A DNA stretch of 64,000 nucleotides from Nageia nagi (Eukaryota > Pinophyta): NCBI GenBank assembly GCA_050084985.1, contig JBITNC010000001.1:160766001-160830000 (forward strand), in the 5' to 3' direction. Below the pieces are notes generated by a model that saw only the letters and a list, made by a program, of their open reading frames with translations, made no database searches and had not been told where the DNA came from. Shown piece by piece: positions 47,831 through 58,541 of the stretch. How positions within the stretch are numbered: the first letter of the stretch is position 1; every line of letters begins with the position of its first letter. The position numbers and the translations under genes were made by a program.

Positions 47831-48220
47831 CTTTATGTTCCCTTAACCTATTTAATTTTTACTATTAGGGAAACCTTTATGATATTTTATGTTGACCTAT
47901 GTGCTTTTTTGTTACTACTATATGTGCCTAGTGCAAGTGTTTTTGAAGCCCACTTATTTTTTGCATGTGGCCAAAGTTGCCTTGTTAATGTTTTGAGCTC
48001 AATTTATGTTTGATAGTCCACATGGCCAAAGATGCCTTAGGAGAATAGTCTTATGAAGAATTTTGGTGGAGCTTGCTTGTTTTTTCACATGGTGACATGG
48101 ATTGTGGTGGATATTACCATCTTACTTGTATTTTCTTCAAATTCCCCATGTAAATATTAAAAGGGGGGTTATTGGAAATGTAATCTTTAAGGAACTTTGT
48201 AAACTCCTTAAGTAAATTTT
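47831..48220 (+). other. 3' untranslated part of the gag-only Copia remnant
   Basis: Noncoding. A run AAAAGGGGGG near 48159 and its flank resemble the true polypurine tract/LTR edge 60 bp later, suggesting a small duplication. Confidence 0.5.
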
Positions 48221-48229
48221 AAAGGGGGA
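48221..48229 (+). other. Polypurine tract
   Basis: AAAGGGGGA immediately before the TG of an LTR; it primes second-strand synthesis in LTR elements. Confidence 0.75.
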
Positions 48230-48786
48230 TGTTAGAATGTGTAACCTTTACTTGGTTAGTTTAGGTGTAGAAGGTAATTATTTATTCTCAATTTTTATTT
48301 TTTGTGTAAGGCATATTCCAAAGGAATCCATACACCTTTTTTTGTCATTTTATGGACTTATGAATATTCTCATAAATATGTAAAAATAATTCATATATTT
48401 TCCTCTTATGAGATGATTCTAGAATGGGATTTACACTAATTTGTAACTCTCTTTTAGAATGGATGTTATGTTATAACTTTCACATTTTATATTACAAGAT
48501 GGCAAGTTTAAAATATGGGAGTTGCTTTGTAACTCCCTCTCTCCACATATATTTATTGAGGTGCTCTCTCCTCTTTTCTTCATCTAGAAATTCTCCTAAT
48601 ATTTGTAACAGATCTCTTGTACTTTTCTTTGGCCTTTGCCATTCTTGTAATATAGGGTTTTTTTTTTCTTTATTTCCTCCTTTAACAAATTCCTTGTCTC
48701 TCTCTAATTTGTTTATGCTCACTCTTGATGGTATAATTTATTACCTTGCATTATTTGACTTTTAAGATTTTAATATTTCTTACACA
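48230..48786 (+). repeat. 3' LTR of the gag-only Copia remnant
   Basis: Starts TGTTAGAATGTGTAACC after the polypurine tract; the right end is placed at TTACACA (48786) with less certainty. It does not match the Copia LTR at 45093 beyond the first few bases. Open frames on both strands inside it are by-products. Confidence 0.6.
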
Positions 48787-48847
48787 AATCCACATAATTC
48801 ATAAATATTGATTAGTTTCTAGATGGATGATTCTCATCTTATTTTCT

Positions 48848-49660
48848 AGGAAACTAATGGTTTTTTTATTGATGTCCATACCTTATTCTAGAGCTCCCAC
48901 AGTGCCACATGTTGGAAGAATGCTAGAAAAGGTTGCAAAGTATGATTTTACACCTGATAATTACATCTTAAAATTCTTTGGAGCCTTTTCAAAAACCCAT
49001 TTTTGTGCATATCTTGCGATAATTGCATGTCATAAAACTTTGTCTACATCATCCATCTTGTTAAATAATTATTGTCCTTTCTATCAGGGCACTTGCAACC
49101 ATAAAATTCGATGAAAAACCATTTTCAACTACTTTTGATGGATTTCCATACCTTCATCTAGAGCTCCTATAGTGGCATATACTGGACGAATGTTGGCAAG
49201 AGTTGTAGAGTATGGCTTTACTCTTAATAATTGTATTTATTTAAAAGTTTTCAATGCCTTCTTAGAAAACCCATTTTATGTGTATCTTGCAATCATTGTA
49301 GTCCATGAGATTGCATTTCAATGAGGCATCTTTTCAAACTATTCTTCACCTTGTGTATTCTTCTACATTTATATTCATATATATCAGGGCAATCATAACC
49401 ATAACATTCAATCAAAATATTTTCAACTACTCTTCAATGGATGTCCATAACTTATTTTAGATCTCTCATGGTGGAACATGCTAGAAGAATACTGGCAAAG
49501 GTTGTAGAGTTTAGCTTTACACTTGATAATTGCATATGCTTAAAGGTCTATAGATCCTTCTTAGAAAACCCATTTTGTATGATCATTACATTCCATAAAA
49601 TTATGTTTGCATCATGCATCTTGTTGTTCCAACAAATCCAATGCAAATGAAATTCAAATT
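48848..49660 (-). pseudogene. PLS-type PPR pseudogene, about three units
   Basis: On the minus strand the same PPR pattern recurs three times, with starts spaced 266 and 303 bp, close to one P-L-S triplet. The clearest unit (about 48960-48850) reads SGVKSYFATFSSILPTC, GTVGALE, a stop, then GMDI; the second (about 49200-49120) reads ATIGALDEGMEIHQK. The third (49520-49400) is the most decayed. PLS-class PPR proteins edit or process organellar RNA. The unit is broken throughout. It sits just left of a ~430-bp direct repeat. Confidence 0.75.
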
Positions 49661-49679
49661 CAAATTATGGTCGTATTTG

Positions 49680-50110
49680 TGCTTATTTTTTTAGGATATA
49701 TTATATATGTATATGGTATATTTTGTAGTTATATAATTATATCATAAGCCTATATAATAAGTAATATATTTTGTGTATATAATGATATCCTAGGCATATA
49801 TAGGTACCAGATATCATGCATTGTAGAAAATGGGTTACCGATAATATATTTGATATGCGCATGAGATATCATTCTCATCAAAAAGTAAGCCACCAAAAAA
49901 TATTTCATATACACCCTTAATATATCAATTCATATATGCGCACAATTTAGTATCATTGGAAAAATGTATTGCCAAAAATCAATTCATATACGCCCATAAT
50001 ATAATCAAGTGGAGTAATCGTATAGTGGGCAGTGGCATAATTTTGATATACGCCCAACATTTGTAGTTGAATTTAGACATCAAATAGCCTTTTCCAAAAT
50101 GTAAGGATTC
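49680..50110 (+). repeat. ~430-bp direct repeat, left copy
   Basis: AT-rich segment matching 61020-61475 in the same orientation (AATGATATC..., AGATATCATGCAT, AAAAAATATTTCATATA, TTTTGATATA stretches in order). The two copies flank the Copia element but lie 1.4 and 0.4 kb outside it. Confidence 0.75.
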
Positions 50111-51494
50111 CCATTTTGCATCTTTTTCTTATTTTAAGATTATAATACTGCATTTTAGTACGAAAAGCTTAAAATCTCTTTCCAAATCACATCATTTTCC
50201 TATTTCAAATGTTGAACACTTCTTCTTGCTATGAAAATTAGTTTTCTTTGCATGCACATGTCAAATATTTTTAAATCTTGGAAACTCAATGTCTTAGTTT
50301 GATGTGAAAATATGCTTCTTAGATTCCTCATTATTTACACCATTTCCCTATCTTAAGAGTTTAAGAGTCTACTCAAGTGCAAAAATCAATTTCCTAGTTT
50401 ACATGTTGTACCATTATCATAACATAAAATCTTAAAAAATGGAAAGGGTAAAAATTAAAAAATATGAATAGCAAAGAGCTCATTGTTTTCCCCAAAGTCT
50501 TAATCCCTCAAGGATATGCAAATCCTTAGGAAGTAAAGAAAAAATCTAGGAGAGAATATGATTCCAAGGATCCCTATTTGAACCTTACATCTAGGATAGG
50601 TCATAAAAACTTAACCCTTATTTGTGGTGTAAAAAGGCTAAAATTCCTCTTTCCAAGTCATACCTTTACCTTATCTTAAAGTTTTAAAACCCCTTAGGTG
50701 CAAAAAGAAACTTTTTCTAGTTCACAAGTCTTATGTCTTCTAAGGTTTAAACTTATAAAATTTCTCTTAAGTGTGAATAATTTAGACTATTCTTGCCCCA
50801 TTTGCATCATTTTTATGTCTTAGAATTGTAACATTCCTCTTTAGTATGAAATTCTTAGAGGCCTATTTCCAAGTCACACCATTTCACTATCTTAAAATTT
50901 TAAAGCCTCAAAGTGGTACGAAAATCTAAAAGGGTCATTAAAAGCTCTAAAATGATATCATGTTTGATTGATAAGCCACCCAAACTGATCCAAGCTAATA
51001 GTTTATCTTTGCAACAAGTATTCTTATAGATCTAAGATGAATTCCTCAAGATCCAAGGTAATGAAAGACAAAGAGAGGCAATTAGCTAGATTTATGAAAG
51101 AAAGTCAAATATAACTTGAGGAGTCAGGTGAGAGCATACCTCCATAAGATCATTTCAAGAATAAATTGGCTAATATTAGAGATATATATTAGTCTCATAC
51201 TAATACCATCAACATGATAATATCTATATCATATATTAAAAAGGTATAATTGAAAGAACACACAATATATCCATCTAGAATCATCATTGTGATAATCATA
51301 CCTTTTGTTGCCCTTTCCCAAAGTTGTATTATAAGGTTGGAAAACATTGCTAAGATTCACTATATAAAAATATAGTAGAGCAATTATTAAACTTTAACAC
51401 CAAAAGAAAATTTTTAAAAAATAATATGAATCACACAAGAGAGAACAAATAGATATAACATGGTTCACCTAGTGTAGGATACATCCACAGAGAA
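50111..51494. other. AT-rich sequence, no gene seen
   Basis: Contains several loosely similar blocks with 'CTTATTTTAAGATT' and 'AAAATCTTTAAAG'-like wording, but no clear unit and no coding sequence. Confidence 0.5.
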
Positions 51495-51499
51495 TATCT
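51495..51499. other. Target-site duplication, left (TATCT)
   Basis: Identical to 60590-60594 on the other side of the Copia element, as made by integrase on insertion. Confidence 0.85.
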
Positions 51500-51989
51500 T
51501 GAGAGAATTAGCACTACTCTAATCCTCAAGGTCCAAGATTAGGAAGCTAAATCATTCATCATCTACTAGCTAACAACACCATTCACACAATATGACACCA
51601 ATATAATGTGGTTCCTCCCTCCTTGGGAGTACATCCACAACTAGTTCGCTATTCTCAATCTATGCACCTCTTACTACAATTCTCTTCCTCTCCTACACAA
51701 CCTAGTAGAGTAATCTTACTCCAAAACTTAGATATGTTACAAGAGGAGAGGCCCTCTATTTATAGCTTGAGAGCACCTCCCTAACCTCCTTTTAACCCAA
51801 GGGTAAGGTTAGGGTTACAATAAATATGTGACCTAACTTTAACCTACCAACTAACCCCATGGTTAGGTCAAAGTCCACACATAATAAAGAATTCAATTAA
51901 TCCCTTAAGGTATCTACATATCCTTTAAGTGATTAATTGAACTTACAAGGAGTTTAGATATTCATAATATTTCATTACAAATTTTAACA
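51500..51989 (-). repeat. 3' LTR of the Copia element
   Basis: 490 bp, starting TGAGAGAATTAGCACTACTC on the plus strand and ending ATTTTAACA. Pairs with 60100-60589. Confidence 0.97.
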
Positions 51990-52002
51990 CTCCCCCTTAA
52001 TG
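51990..52002 (-). other. Polypurine tract of the Copia element
   Basis: The minus strand reads CATTAAGGGGGAG directly before the 3' LTR. Confidence 0.85.
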
Positions 52003-52956
52003 CAATATTGGGATAGAGCATAGAAGAAAGAAGAGAGAGAGTAAGAGAGAGTTCTCCTCCATAGAGATACAAGTGGAGATGAGAACATTTACATATTTGA
52101 GAATTTTTTTGAGAACTAGAATGAGACTCACTACATTACCATTTGACAAAATGGTTTACAATACAATCATTAACTACAACTGGTTTCACTGTACATAGTA
52201 GTCGATCAACTTTAAGATGACATGTGAGTCTCCATGAGCTTGCTTACACAAGGTGAGTAACCTGCATTTCTGAAGAAGATCCTGCATGCTACAAGCAACT
52301 CATGAACAAAATCAGTTAGATGCATCATATATTCAAATAAGAGAATCAAATAATATCATCTTATAAATAATTGATCAATGATGCACTATAAGTCATCATG
52401 GAGATGCCAAGCCATCACTCATAGTCACCTGTTGTATATAGACATGTGTTGATTATTAATAGAGCATAAAAATTATACAATGAGTTTCTCATGTAGAGCA
52501 AACTCATCACGAAGGTATAGAATGTACAACAAGTTCATCACGTAGAGCGAACTTACCATGGAGGTATATTAATTATATGCTCAAAAATTGTACAACGAGT
52601 TTCTCACGCAGAGCAAACTCACCACGGAGGTATAAAATGTACAATAAGTTTGTCACACAGAGCAAACTTACCACGGAGGTATAAAAATGTACAACAAGTT
52701 TGTCACGCAGAGCAAACTTACCACAGAGGTATAAAATGTACAACAAGTTTGTCATGCAGAGCAAACTTACCACGAAGGTATAAAAATATACAACAAGTTT
52801 ATCACGCAGAGCAAACTTACCATGGAGGTATAAAAATGTACAACAAGTTTATCATGCAGAGCAAACTTACCACGGAGGTATATCATAATCAACACATGCT
52901 ATACAACAACAATAAAAGAGCCTCTTAGAGGTGAAGTTGTCATCACTAACAAAAGT
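52003..52956 (-). other. Copia 3' untranslated region
   Basis: About 1 kb between the end of RNase H and the polypurine tract, with an eight-copy minisatellite and no coding sequence. Confidence 0.75.
52475..52885. repeat. ~50-bp minisatellite, 8 copies, in the Copia 3' UTR
   Basis: Units share GTACAACAAGTTTGTCACGC, then AGAGCAAACTTACCACGGAG, then GTATAAAA. The spacing is 49-50 bp except one unit with a 15-bp insertion. The repeat has few stops on either strand, which creates spurious open frames at 52573-52773 (minus) and 52650-52928 (plus). Confidence 0.93.
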
Positions 52957-53640
52957 TCAAACTTCACTCCCCCTTGAGGGCAACTTCACCAACCCGAGAG
53001 AATCCCTAAGCTTGCTGAACTGAGCTTCAAGAAGGGGCTTGGTGAATAAATCAGTAGAGTTTTCAATAGATGGATAATACTCCAAGTGTATGATGTCATC
53101 TAGAACCTTCTCCTTAATAAAATGGGCTTGGATTTCCACATGTTTGGTTCTCTGATGGAACACAGGATTCTTAGCCAAAGAGATAGCCGATTGATTGTCT
53201 GAAGAAATAAGAGATGGGCTATTTTGCTTATACCCAATTTCGTTCAGAAGATGCTTCAGCCAAATAGCTTCTTAGGTGGCAATATACATGGCTTGATATT
53301 CAGCTTCGGTGGTAGAAAGAGTCATAATAGGTTGCTTCTTGGAAGCCTAAGAGATAGCACCTGAACCAATGCTAAACATATATGCAGAGGTTGATTTTTT
53401 GTCATCTCTATCACCCCCATAATCAGAATCTAAGAACCCTGAGAGAATAATTGAGGGCACTTTGGAATACTTAAGAGCAAGATCCTTTGTCCCTGCCACA
53501 TACCTCAAGATTTGCTTAACAGCATTGAGATGTTCAACATATGGTTTTTGCATGAATCGTGCCATCAGATTCACTGCAAAGGCAATATTAGATCGAGAGA
53601 TAGTCAGATACAGAAGACTACCAATCAATTGCCTATAAGC
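52957..53640 (-). pseudogene. Copia RNase H and connection domain
   Basis: RNase H degrades the RNA strand of the RNA:DNA hybrid. The connection region (53628 leftwards) reads MIGSLLYLTISRSNIAFAVN and HLNAVKQILRYVAGTKDLAL. Next is LSGFLDSDYGGDRDDKKSTS with the first Asp; then TLSTTEAEYQAM (Glu), SDNQSAISLAKNPVFHQRTK (Asp), and the C-terminus STDLFTKPLLEAQFSKLRD. A single stop interrupts it near 53275 (IAT*EAIWLKHLL). The stop at 52957 is the natural end of the polyprotein. Confidence 0.95.
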
Positions 53641-53659
53641 TGTAGCATTAGCTAACTGA

Positions 53660-54790
53660 GAATCTTAGCTCAGTGATACAACGATTCTAGGAGAAATAGG
53701 TATTACAGCATATCTACACTCATCCATTCCAAACTTTTGTAAGATGTCTGATATATACTTAGATTGACTAAGATAAGTATAATCTTTGTGTTGGTATACT
53801 TGCATCCTAAGATAGTAATGCAATAGACCTAGATCAGTCATTTCAAATGTTGCCTTCAGTTTGGATATGCACTCTTGGATGATTTCAATATTGTTGCCTG
53901 TTATGAGAAGATCATCCACATAAAGGAGAATTAAGACCACATATTTTCTTTGATTGAGTACATAGAGATCTGAGTCAGAGAAGCATTTGGAAAAACTAAT
54001 ATCTGCAAAGAATCCTAAAATTTTCTTATACCATGCTCTAGGTGCTTGTTTAAGTCCATACAAAGACTTCTTTAGTTTGCACACAAGAGACTCTTTTCCT
54101 TTTGGAATAAATCCTTTGGTTGATTCATGTAGATTTCTACATCCAAGTCACCATTGAGAAATGCACTCTTGACATCAAGTTGGAAAACTTTCCATCCTTG
54201 AGCTGCAGAAAGAGCAAAGATTATCCTAACAGTAGGCATCTTGGCCACAGGAGCAAAGGTTTCCTCATAATCAACACCATATTTCTAAGCGAATCCTTTG
54301 GCCACTAACCTTGCTTTGTATTTTTTAACTTCTCCATCAGAATTGTACTTGACCTTGTATATCCATTTATTTCTAATCACATTTTTTTCATTGGGATAAG
54401 GAACCAAATTCTAAGTTTCATTTTTCATGAGTGCCTCATACTCAACTTTCATAGCTTCCATCCAACACTCTTACTTAGAAGCTTCTTTGAATGTTGATGG
54501 CTTATTCATATTATCAATTTTGGTAAATAAGGATTTATTCAAGGTCATACTCCTTGTAATTCTCTGAGCTGAAGAATTTTGCTCTTGTGGTGACTTCCCT
54601 ACATGATCATCCAACCAGTTAGGTGCAGACGTAGAATCATCTGAATCAAACACCTCAGCATGAGAAGTCATATCCTCAGGAAGTTCATTGAACTTGACAT
54701 CCCTAGAAATAAAGACTATTTTATGGGATGAGGAGTAGAGCCTGTAACCTCTATGCTGATTATCATACCCCACAAAGATGCATTTTTCTG
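53660..54790 (-). pseudogene. Copia reverse transcriptase
   Basis: The N-terminal part (54773-54471) reads RLYSSSHKIVFISRDVKFNE and an acidic linker. RT proper (RVT_2) follows: NKWIYKVKYNSDGEVKKYKA, RLVAKGFA, a stop, YGVDYEETFAPVAKM, FQLDVKSAFLNGDLDVEIYM (first catalytic Asp), then the long open frame 54084-53665 with KKSLYGLKQAPRAWYKKI, LLYVDDLLITGNN (active-site YVDD) and DLGLLHYYLRMQV. All RT catalytic Asp residues are present; stops near 54470, 54415 and 54290 are single-base changes. Confidence 0.95.
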
Positions 54791-54794
54791 ATCT

Positions 54795-55624
54795 TTTATC
54801 TAGCTTCTTTCTTTTCTCTGAGGTAATGAAGGCAAATGCATCACAACCAAAGACCCTGAAGTGGAGATGTTAGGTTTTTTTCCTATCCATGCTTCATATG
54901 GAGTTTTTCCTTCAACTACTTTAGTAGAACACCTATTTAAGGTGTGAATAGTAGTGTGAATAGCTTCTCCCTGTAAGAAACTAGGAAGGTTACCCAACAT
55001 GCATCTTGCCATTTCCATAATGGTGCGATTCTTTCTTTCAGCAACTCCATTTTACTGAGGGGTGTATGGGATTGTGAATTGCTACTTGATCCCATGTTTA
55101 ACATAATAGTCATTAAACTCATTCCTATTATACTCACCCCCATTATCAAATCTCAGCATTTTGATCTTAAAATCAGTTTGATTTTCAACAAGTGCCTTGA
55201 AGTCTTTAAACTGGTCAAAAGTTTGATCCTTGTGCTCAAGTAGATAACCAAATGTCATCCTACTGAAGTCATCAATGAAGGTTAGAACATAAGAAGCTTC
55301 CCCTAAAGACTTAGTCTGAAATGGACCCATCAAATATGAATGCACAAGCTGAAGAGGACGAGTAGCCTGAGTTACCTTATCCTTTTCAAACTTTTGCCTA
55401 TTCATCTTTCCTAGAATGCACCTTTCACAAAGACCAATTGTGGGTGAAATATTAGGTAAACCTTCCACAAGTTCTTGATTTTTCATATCTTGAATACTCT
55501 TATGGTTAAGGTGCCCTAATTGTTGATGCCAAAGATTACCTTTTGAACACACATTTGTAGCAAGATAAATTTTTGAAGGTACTTGATCCATAATATAAAG
55601 GTCATCCTTTACTGATCCTTTCAT
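54795..55624 (-). pseudogene. Copia integrase
   Basis: The zinc-binding pre-integrase domain reads LWHQQLGHLNHKSIQDMKNQ and CERCILGK (His-x-His...Cys-x2-Cys). In the catalytic core, LQLVHSYLMGPFQ has Tyr where the first catalytic Asp ('HSDL.GP') belongs. LTFIDDFSRMTFGYLL follows, then LRFDNGGEYNRNEF with the second Asp. After a frameshift near 55090, a stop replaces the second Gln of 'PQQNG', and NGVAERKNRTIMEMARCML keeps the catalytic Glu. TPYEAWIGKKPNIS and the C-terminal part run to about 54800. The Asp-to-Tyr change alone would abolish strand transfer. Confidence 0.95.
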
Positions 55625-55669
55625 TAAAGTGGAAAGTCCTTTCTTAACACACCAGGAGTGTGAGGTAAA

Positions 55670-55935
55670 CTCAAATGAGCATCATTTCCTTGTAATTTGA
55701 ATTACAGAGATAAGATTCATCCTTAGCTTAGGCACATAAAAGACATTATCAAGAGCCTTTCCATGAATCTTCACATTCCCTATTCCTTGAACATCAAGGA
55801 CTGTATTATCACCTATCACAACTGTATCCTTATTGTACTTATGAAAGTTTTCAAACTTATCTTTTTTCATAACACATGTGATTAGTGGATCCTGAATCAA
55901 CAATCCAATCATTTGAAATAGTTTGAGTCATTCAG
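55670..55935 (-). pseudogene. Copia aspartic protease
   Basis: NDWIVDSGSTNHMCYEKR carries the intact active site DSG. A one-base frameshift right after it leads into DKFENFHKYNKDTVVIGDNT, VLDVQGIGNVKIHGKALDNV and FYVPKLRMNLISV, the remainder of a Copia retropepsin. A stop follows ITRK at 55682. One TGA separates it from gag. Confidence 0.93.
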
Positions 55936-56852
55936 TAGTAGGCAACAGTAGCAGCATGCTTGTTCTTCTTTTTATTATTGAGATTTCTTACATTTACATT
56001 TCCCTTACCTTTTTGAGCAAATTTCTTTTTGCGATAATCATACTCTTTGTACCCAAAGATGCCACAATAGTTACAATTTCCATCAAACTTTTTTTGTACT
56101 GTTGGTTTGCTTGATCCAGCTTTGTCATTCCTTTGCTTGAAGTTGCTGTGTTTCCTGATGGTAGATGAGGATTTGTTATCTTTGAATTTATAATGTTTGA
56201 ATATCTTCTTGAAAGGAGTTTTGGTTGCTCCTAGAGCAATGCTATTATCCTTTGGAGAAATGTTCAACATTTTCTTATTCAAAGTTTCCTCATGCTTCAA
56301 AAGGAGTCTAGAAAGGTTGTTAAGAGAGATAACATCTTCTTCATCATCGAGCCTAGTCTCCATAACTGTGACAAAGTTACTGAACTTTGCAGAGAGGCTT
56401 TGAAGAATGATGAAGACCATGAACTCATCATTGATCCAATTACACCCACAACCAACTAGTTGTGCCCTGAGGTCAATGATTTTGTTCAAGTAGATAGAGG
56501 CACTTTCATCTTCTCCTTGATAATATTGCAACAACTTTTGTAGAATGGTGAACCTTCTTGAAAATTTGGACCCAAGGTAAATTTTTTTTAGTTTATCCTA
56601 AGCTTCTTTTGCTGATGTCGAGGAAGAGATCATGAGAAGGATGTCATCTGAAACTGCATGATAGATCATTGAAGTTGCTAACTCATTCTTTGAGTTGTAG
56701 ATTTCAAGGGCCTTCTCATCTTTAGGAGCGACCAGATCTTCATTTACTGTCTGCCATAGCTTCCTTGTTTGTAGCTCAGCTCTCATACAAGGTTCCCATA
56801 TGCCAAAGTTGGAACCGTCGAGTATATGCTTGGGTATGAAGGTTTTAACCAT
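55932..56852 (-). pseudogene. Copia gag
   Basis: The start is ATG 56852 (MVKTFIPKHILDGSNFGIWE), the usual Copia gag beginning; the longer upstream frame is not conserved. The UBN2 core reads RAELQTRKLWQTVNEDLVAP and MIYHAVSDDILLMISSSTSA. A single Trp-to-stop (KEA*DKLKKIYLGSKFSRRF, near 56597) breaks it. Then LLQYYQGEDESASIYLNKII, FSNFVTVMETRLDDEEDVIS and a basic tail follow. The zinc knuckle CNYCGIFGYKEYDYR has lost its His and last Cys (both Tyr). It is otherwise near full length. Confidence 0.93.
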
Positions 56853-58541
56853 TATCTGTACAAAAGTAAATATGCAATAAGAATGCAAATTTTTACAAGT
56901 TTCCATCTATACAAATCAAACATAAGTAAACATGTCCCATATGTGCAAACCACGATCCGTAGAGGAATAAAGTTAGGGTTGTTTTCTTGTATAGAATTAG
57001 GCCTTCACCTAGATGCTCGTAAGGTGGAGCCCAGGTACTACCAGTCCTCAAACAGTTCACCTTGGTTAGTAATATACTCTCATAAAGAAAAGTACCAACT
57101 ATTTTCCAAGGATCCAACGTATCTTGGACTAGCCATTTTAATTATCTTGATTAAAATTTTTAGTTTTCATCCTAGGTTATCAGGATAATCCCTGAATGGA
57201 CGTACGAACATGTGGTATCACTACACACATGCCTGTCCACCTAATAGAGTTATGTCTAATCCAACAGAGGTCTTAGGGGCAATTAAGATGGACTTACCAC
57301 CACTTGGGTCTTCGAACTAAAAAGGCTCCAGTCTGCCCTGTCCTCACCTTGTGGCTCCCTAAACAAGTCATGTTGTGAAAGAATACGTGCGGATGTGTTC
57401 ATTTTAGGGGTTATTTTCAATATTTGCATTTTGCAAGTATAAAGCAAATTATGCAAAAATATAAAGTAAAGTAAAATTGCATCATCCACACGAGCTTGAA
57501 AAACCTTAAAAGTCCAATGGGTTTTGTACTAACCTTTAAAGGACATTTTACATTTTGTATATTTTGCTCAATTTATTCAAGCACTTAATGAATTAAAAAA
57601 GAACTAAGTCCTACTTAGCATTAATCCATAACTTAAAAAACATGCATTGTTTCATGACTTAAAAAATTTAAGTAATAATCATGCATCATGCATTATTTAC
57701 CTTAAAAAAATTTTAAGTCCTAAGCATGTTTTATTCTTCAAACAAGATAAAGATACATGCATCATAAGTCTAGCATGCAAGATCTAGATAAGGTTTACAA
57801 GATAAAGAGACATGCATCACAAGTCTAGCATGCAAGATCTAGATAAAATTTAAGTAAAAATTATACCAATTCCCCCCTTTTCACTTAAGGTTTTATCCCT
57901 AAACAAATTGTATGCTAAGACTTGTCTTATAAGTATGCATTTTAAGTAAAAAATTCCCTTATTTACTTAAAAAATAGCATACTTAGACTAAATTACTATG
58001 CTTAGAGAGAAAAAAAATGCTAAGAGGTTAGCATTCTAGAAATTGCATGTGCATCTTAGTAAATTAAACATGCAATATTAAAAATATTCTAAGCATTTTT
58101 TAAAAATAAGCTAAGTTTAACTTAAAATAAGTTAAAAATATTTACCATTTACCAAGTCTCCAAGAATTAAATGGAAAAAGAAGGAGACCCATGCCCCTAC
58201 TTCATGCATTTTAATGCTTCTCCTACCTCAAGCACTAAAAAAAAAAACTCCTAAGTCAAAAAATAATTAAATACTTTTTAGTTGTAAAAATATGACCCCC
58301 CCTTTTTCTTCCACCAAGAAAAGCATACATTGCTTTTGGAAGAGCAAAAATGCAAGTAGTCAACAAACTTAATGCATTTAAGTGCATTAAAGTGACTAAG
58401 AAGACTTGCAAGGAGTTAGCAACCATCAACCTTGACCATGGGAGGTAGGATGACCTACATGGAGGCACTAAAAGATAGCCAATGGAGAGAGTTCAAGGTC
58501 AGTAATGGAGGTGATGGTGGCCATGCATAAGAGTAGATTAG
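56853..58541 (-). other. Copia leader, gag-proximal part
   Basis: Noncoding as far as I can see. It includes a 56-bp tandem duplication (57741-57850). Open frames at 56826-57188 and 57283-57489 resemble nothing. A leader of 3.2 kb in total is very long for a Copia element, which usually has gag within a few hundred bases of the primer-binding site. Confidence 0.6.
57741..57850. repeat. ~56-bp tandem duplication in the Copia leader
   Basis: Two adjacent copies of ACAAGATAAAGATACATGCA...GCAAGATCTAGATAA with a few differences. Confidence 0.9.

Noticed and set aside
48424-48765. 113-codon hydrophobic open frame
   Set aside because: Lies in a Copia 3' LTR; low-complexity Ser/Phe/Leu, no family features.
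45093-48786. Single Copia element from the LTR at 45093 to the LTR at 48230
   Set aside because: The two LTRs do not match beyond the first bases, and the right Mutator terminus lies between them, so they belong to different elements.
52573-52928. Open frames on both strands, up to 92 codons
   Set aside because: They are made by the ~50-bp minisatellite; the protein is just the repeat translated.
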